A stretch of DNA of 9,337 nt from PVC group bacterium (GTDB lineage: Bacteria > Verrucomicrobiota > Kiritimatiellia > UBA8416 > PXDI01): the NCBI GenBank assembly GCA_003565095.1, contig PXDI01000326.1, positions 1 through 9,337 of the forward strand. Reading direction: 5' to 3'. The translations under genes were made by a program, and so were the position numbers. Shown here piece after piece: positions 7,301-9,337 of the stretch. The notes below the pieces were generated by a model. It had not been told where the DNA came from. It did no database searches and saw nothing but the letters and a program-made list of their open reading frames with translations. The stretch's first letter is position 1. Every line of letters begins with the position of its first letter.

Positions 7301-8237
7301 GCAGCCGTTTCAGATCCTCCAGAATGGCGGAATGGATATCGGCCGCCCGTTTGCCGCATAAATTGATAAGGCTGCGTGTCGCGGCAAGATTTTCCGCCGC
7401 AATTCTTATTTGAGGTCCTGCCTGCTTGCGGCCAAGCAGATGCAACAAGGAGACCAGTATGCCGGCTGTCGCGCTGTATAGCGCCGCCAGTCCGTAAGGA
7501 AAGACCGGGCCGGCAAGCGCGATCCATCCGGCCGCTCCCGCCAAAGTACCGGCCGCCAGCAGGGTTATACCCAGCCATAATGGTAGATAGCGTGAAAATG
7601 CAGTCAACCGTTTCCGGTCAAAGGCAGACAAAGCCTCCCGCACCGTCGCCAAATGGCTGTGCGGCATTTCCAGTAAATCATCATAATCAAAAATCTTTCC
7701 AGGAGCATACCCGGCCGGTGCGCCGGCGACGGCCGGTTTCAGGTATCTTGAGTAAGCTGCGAATGTATTGCGGCATAATTCTTCCAGTTTCTCCAGTTCG
7801 TCCTGTTCTTCCCGCATTCCGGCGGTGAACCGGTTATATGCTTCGTGTTCCCTGGCCACACCGGCATCGTAGTTCCGCGCCGCCTTCATCAAGGCGATCT
7901 GTATACGGTTCTTACGCCGCCCCTCCGCACCATTGATCCAACTGACAAAGCGCTTCAGGCTGGAATCCTCCGCCCGGTCAATCCGGCGGCGACGCTGTTC
8001 GTTTTTTGCTGTCAACGTTTCAGAAAGTTTTGCAAAACGCGCGTCTTGCCCGGCGATTGCATTCGCCAATGCCGCCTTTTCCTCCTCGATGACCTTTTCC
8101 AGCCGGGTGGACTCCTTTCCAACCTGCAGTGCGGCCTGGCCGGCTATTTTCCGCTCACGCCCGGCAAGCTCCGCCACCTCTGCCACCAGCCGGTCCCGCA
8201 GGTTCAACACCTCTTCTACTGTAGGGCAGTTATTCAC
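4332..8237 (-). CDS. FtsK/SpoIIIE-type membrane ATPase of a type VII secretion-like system
   Basis: 1301 residues, GTG start at 8237 with AAGGAAGG just upstream. It overlaps the preceding gene by 8 bases. Layout: a charged coiled coil (about 8-165), two membrane helices (about 217-240 and 243-268), a second coiled coil (about 335-400), then three FtsK-like modules. Module 1 (about 460-720) has no P-loop; LLFETRAACRKSA at 500-512 occupies that place. Module 2 (about 740-990) is intact, with Walker A GKTGSGKST at 770-778, an FtsK-like VDFKKGVEF at 801-809, Walker B LLIVDEF with Asp877 and Glu878, and a sensor-like LLGSQTL at 912-918. Module 3 (about 1040-1290) is degenerate, with AGQQHETA at 1072-1079 in the P-loop place. 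Two membrane helices followed by three ATPase modules is the EccC/EssC plan, which drives WXG100 protein export. Here a coiled coil replaces the FHA domains found in EssC. WXG100-like genes immediately upstream support the role, and DNA translocation is much less likely. Confidence 0.9.
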   Translation of the reverse strand: MNNCPTVEEVLNLRDRLVAEVAELAGRERKIAGQAALQVGKESTRLEKVIEEEKAALANAIAGQDARFAKLSETLTAKNEQRRRRIDRAEDSSLKRFVSWINGAEGRRKNRIQIALMKAARNYDAGVAREHEAYNRFTAGMREEQDELEKLEELCRNTFAAYSRYLKPAVAGAPAGYAPGKIFDYDDLLEMPHSHLATVREALSAFDRKRLTAFSRYLPLWLGITLLAAGTLAGAAGWIALAGPVFPYGLAALYSATAGILVSLLHLLGRKQAGPQIRIAAENLAATRSLINLCGKRAADIHSAILEDLKRLHDTTAAGLEEKWNTPSPQEDPQLRAEGERELYCTAEKLRRRHERVSRERRALLEKEHAQTIEQLRTENAARIETLRKDFELLRKRVYSDFDSQWTALENEWRTNVLPLYNKVNEINAAAAALFPEWDAQSWGKWQAPDEFVDATAFGKMHVNLPELCGQFTTDSRLAFPGPDCFDMPVFIKLPQQGSLLFETRAACRKSALGALNNIILRLLAGSPPGKVAFTIIDPVELGQNFAGIMHLADFEESIVNSRIWTQPRQIEDRLADLNEHMEKVIQMYLRNEYATIADYNRQAGEIAEKYHFVVVADFPANFSELAVRRMMSIAASGARCGVFLLLHWDQRRTAPQDFVPDELRRNMLQLVDSYRGFILVNPPSRGTVIALDEPPEPTLATAFLKNVGHCSLDSGRVEVPFANIAPPPEQRWSVETSEELRIAIGRTGATKQQFLSLGKGTLQHVLIAGKTGSGKSTLFHVIISNLALWCSPDQVEFYLVDFKKGVEFKCYATHQLPHAKVVAIESDREFGLSVLERVDGELSRRGDLFRKLGVQDLSAYKQASGETLPRTLLIVDEFQEFFVDEDEISRAAGLLLDRIVRQGRAFGIHVLLGSQTLGGAYTLARATLGQMAIRIALQCNEADSYLIMDDDNAAPRLLSRPGEAIYNDAAGRIEGNSPFQIVWLTDAQRDSYLTSLQELAERTRPEHPSPVVFEGNAPAEIESNRELRSLLNSFPTALPQEARIWLGEPNRIKGPTEALFPRHAGSHLLVAGQQHETAFAGLVGAIVALAAQHPHDRLQLVVVDDSPPDSDRLRTLELLREGLPHEIVIVGARDIDREADRLAVELNKRENRETGADNQSIFILISGIQRFKQLRFEEDFGFSADENAAKSAGSHLNEIILKGSGLGMHLIVTCDSYSNLNRFLSRKAIAEFGMRVLFQMSVNDSAALIDTPAAARLGLYRALFHDEQQSYSEIFRPYAMPSPDWLEKACTLIAAHRGKA

Positions 8238-8442
8238 AATCCTTCCTTATGGTTGTGAGCGCTTCGTCAAGCTGGCCGATAAATGAGCGGGCCACACTTG
8301 CGCTGGAAAAAAGCGCGGCAAGGTAATTCCGATAGAATTCATCCCGCTTGTCATCGCGCCAGACCAGCGAGACCTGCTCAAACTGCATCGAAAGATCCTT
8401 TGTAAGCTTTGTCAGTTTTGCTTCGCAGGTATTGATGCTCAT
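8230..8442 (-). CDS. Short WXG100-like (ESAT-6-type) protein, WxD variant
   Basis: 70 residues, ATG at 8442, starting 5 bases after the preceding stop and ending 8 bases inside the FtsK-like gene. No good Shine-Dalgarno sequence is visible, so translation may depend on coupling. The protein is predicted to be two helices joined at a central W28-R-D-D-K-R-D-E-F36, with hydrophobic faces on both sides. WXG100 proteins are about 100-residue helical hairpins with W-x-G at the turn, exported as dimers by FtsK/EccC-type ATPases. This protein is shorter, has Asp instead of Gly, and shares the central motif with the 90-residue protein in the same operon. It is most likely a secreted partner or component of the system. 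Two Cys residues (6 and 69) near the ends are a curiosity. Confidence 0.65.
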   Translation of the reverse strand: MSINTCEAKLTKLTKDLSMQFEQVSLVWRDDKRDEFYRNYLAALFSSASVARSFIGQLDEALTTIRKDCE

Positions 8443-8447
8443 ATTTA

Positions 8448-8942
8448 TTAACCGTTCTGTCCCGTTCTGTCGCCGGTTTGTTCGTAAGCTTCAAGCATTT
8501 CAATTGAAAGTGCCAGGGAATTCATGGCCTTTGGTTGATCGGCGTCCAGCCAGTTTCTGAATCCGGCCAGTCCCTTTTCCAGAAACGTCACCCTTGTGTC
8601 ATAGAGCTGGCACCAGCGGCGGACCTTCGCCAGCTTGGCATTTGCGGCATCCAGTTGCGCCTTGGCGCGGTTCACCGCCAATTGTTCAGTCATAGTTGAA
8701 TTTCTCATCTTCGACATCCGTGCGTTCAGCATGGCGCTCTGCGCGTGGTCCAGCACACGCTCGCAGCGTTTTACTTCACGCTTCCAGTGTCCCCGCTGTA
8801 TCTCTTCGAGCCATTGCCGGGTCCGCATTACCTCTTCGTGTATCTCATCAAGAATCGCCCCGGATTTGCGGCCATAATCCGCAAGTTGCCTGCGAAACTC
8901 TTTGATGTTTTCGATAGAGCTGACATTTGCTTGAGGTGCCAT
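8448..8942 (-). CDS. Helical coiled-coil protein of the T7SS-like operon (unknown)
   Basis: 164 residues, ATG at 8942, 5 bases after the stop of the WXG100-like gene. Its own stop is 5 bases before the next start. No clear ribosome binding site precedes it, so coupling is likely. The sequence is almost entirely predicted helix. About 8-60 (IENIKEFRRQLADYGRK onward) and about 60-150 (ending LALSIEMLEAYEQ) form long amphipathic stretches with a break near 78-85. No signal peptide, membrane helix or enzyme motif is seen. It has several Trp (44, 53, 110, 131), one in an RNWLDADQ stretch, but no clear WxG or WxD hairpin centre. Encoded between two WXG100-like proteins and upstream of the ATPase, it is probably a substrate, chaperone or structural partner. 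I do not recognise the family. Confidence 0.8.
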   Translation of the reverse strand: MAPQANVSSIENIKEFRRQLADYGRKSGAILDEIHEEVMRTRQWLEEIQRGHWKREVKRCERVLDHAQSAMLNARMSKMRNSTMTEQLAVNRAKAQLDAANAKLAKVRRWCQLYDTRVTFLEKGLAGFRNWLDADQPKAMNSLALSIEMLEAYEQTGDRTGQNG

Positions 8943-8947
8943 ATGTT

Positions 8948-9220
8948 TCAGTGCTGGTTAAGGTAATCTTCAATACGCTGTGCTTTGCGCAACAGATAAG
9001 GGGCAAAGCGTCCCGAGGTCTCGATAAACTTCCGCAACACTTTGGTTATCTGCTCGAAATCCTCAGCAAACTTGTCGCGTTCCTGGTCCTGCCAGGTGTC
9101 GCCCAGTGCCTTGAAGCGTGCCTGCAGTGCCGCCATTCGCCCCTGCATATCAAGATTGAAGCGGTTGAGTTCCTCGGCAAACTTGCGTACCTCCTGAGGA
9201 TCCATAATTGCTTTTGGCAT
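8948..9220 (-). CDS. WXG100-family (ESAT-6-like) protein, WxD variant
   Basis: 90 residues, ATG at 9220 with a strong AGGAGG 6 bases upstream. This is the best ribosome binding site of the operon and marks it as the first well-supported gene. The protein is a helix-turn-helix: helix 1 about 9-38 (VRKFAEELNRFNLDMQGRM and onward), the turn LGDTWQDQERDKF with Trp43, then helix 2 about 48-88. The position and length match WXG100 proteins, which are small T7SS substrates forming four-helix dimers. The turn has Asp in place of the usual Gly (W-Q-D). A possible C-terminal export signal of the Y-x-x-x-[DE] type could be read at the end, since Tyr87 is preceded by Glu-Asp, but no exact match is present. 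Context with the FtsK-like ATPase strongly supports the family call. Confidence 0.8.
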   Translation of the reverse strand: MPKAIMDPQEVRKFAEELNRFNLDMQGRMAALQARFKALGDTWQDQERDKFAEDFEQITKVLRKFIETSGRFAPYLLRKAQRIEDYLNQH

Positions 9221-9225
9221 TGTCC

Positions 9226-9231
9226 GCCTCC
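9226..9231 (-). promoter_or_regulatory. Strong Shine-Dalgarno site of the WXG100-like gene
   Basis: On the minus strand a perfect AGGAGG ends 6 bases before the ATG at 9220. It contrasts with the weak or absent sites before the next two genes, implying that the first protein is made in excess and the following ones by coupling. Confidence 0.7.
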
Positions 9232-9263
9232 TGCTCTAAAAAAGATATTTGCAAACGTTCTGC

Positions 9264-9337
9264 TCATCGGCCGCCGTAAAAAGCGGTATCCGTGAACTGA
9301 ACATTCAGCCTGCCAGAAACCCGGTGACTCGTCAAGC
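9264..9337 (-). CDS. Possible C-terminal end of an upstream gene
   Basis: One minus-strand frame is open from the window edge to a TGA at 9264-9266, giving about 23 residues ending in LNVQFTDTAFYGGR. It would stop 43 bases before the WXG100-like ATG, compatible with the same operon. The stretch is too short to identify, and two other frames also run through part of this region, so it may be leader sequence instead. Confidence 0.25.
   Translation of the reverse strand, partial: LTSHRVSGRLNVQFTDTAFYGGR

Noticed and set aside
9046..9267. An alternative 73-codon minus-strand frame overlapping the WXG100-like gene.
   Set aside because: It lacks a ribosome binding site at its start and overlaps the better-supported frame, which has a perfect Shine-Dalgarno site and a WXG100-type turn.
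1..9337. A CRISPR array, riboswitch or toxin-antitoxin pair.
   Set aside because: No regularly spaced direct repeats of CRISPR size, no recognisable aptamer core and no small gene pair with toxin or antitoxin motifs were found on reading both strands.

Overview
The window joins two unrelated blocks at a tRNA-Leu gene remnant. The left block (about 1-3874) looks like the right-hand end of an integrated phage or phage-like element. The right block (about 3934-9337) looks like resident chromosome, or an older island, and carries a compact type VII secretion (WXG100/ESX)-like operon on the minus strand.

Left block. Four closely packed plus-strand genes come first. They are a highly charged, internally repeated protein cut by the window start (1-1275), a small exported protein with a signal peptide (1288-1671), a coiled-coil plus single-membrane-helix protein of holin/XhlA-like shape (1687-1965), and a 120-residue protein with a phospholipase A2-like Cys-Arg-His-Asp signature (1962-2324). 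They end convergently against a minus-strand tyrosine recombinase (2417-3751). The recombinase starts about 120 bases from a tRNA-Leu(UAA) 3' fragment that runs from the anticodon arm to CCA (about 3875-3933). This is the usual geometry of an element inserted into a tRNA 3' end. The intact tRNA and the other att site should lie to the left of the window.

Junction region (3934-4331). No gene is convincing here. It holds a possible weak terminator, a small hairpin and a 27-base near-perfect inverted repeat (4137-4163 and 4248-4274) built from copies of a CCCATCCGTG-like word. This resembles a repetitive extragenic or MITE-like element.

Right block. Reading along the minus strand from 9337 there are: a possible tail of an upstream gene, a 90-residue WXG100-like protein, a 164-residue helical protein, a 70-residue second WXG100-like protein, and a 1301-residue FtsK/SpoIIIE-type ATPase. 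The ATPase has a coiled-coil N-terminus, two membrane helices and three ATPase-like modules, of which only the middle one keeps Walker A and B. The genes are separated by 5 bases, 5 bases and an overlap, so they very probably form one transcription unit. The two small proteins share a W-x-D-x-[EK]-R-D-x-F motif. The likely scheme is that the small helical proteins are substrates or partners of the membrane ATPase. Nothing recognisable as EccB, EccD, EccE, MycP, EsaA or EssB is visible here.

Organism. No marker settles the taxonomy. The mixture of GTG and ATG starts, Shine-Dalgarno sites on most but not all genes, a CCA-encoded tRNA, WxD-type WXG100 proteins and GC-rich intergenic repeats with CTCCGTG-like words would fit a PVC-group bacterium (Lentisphaerota, Kiritimatiellota, Verrucomicrobiota). 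This is inference with low to moderate confidence.
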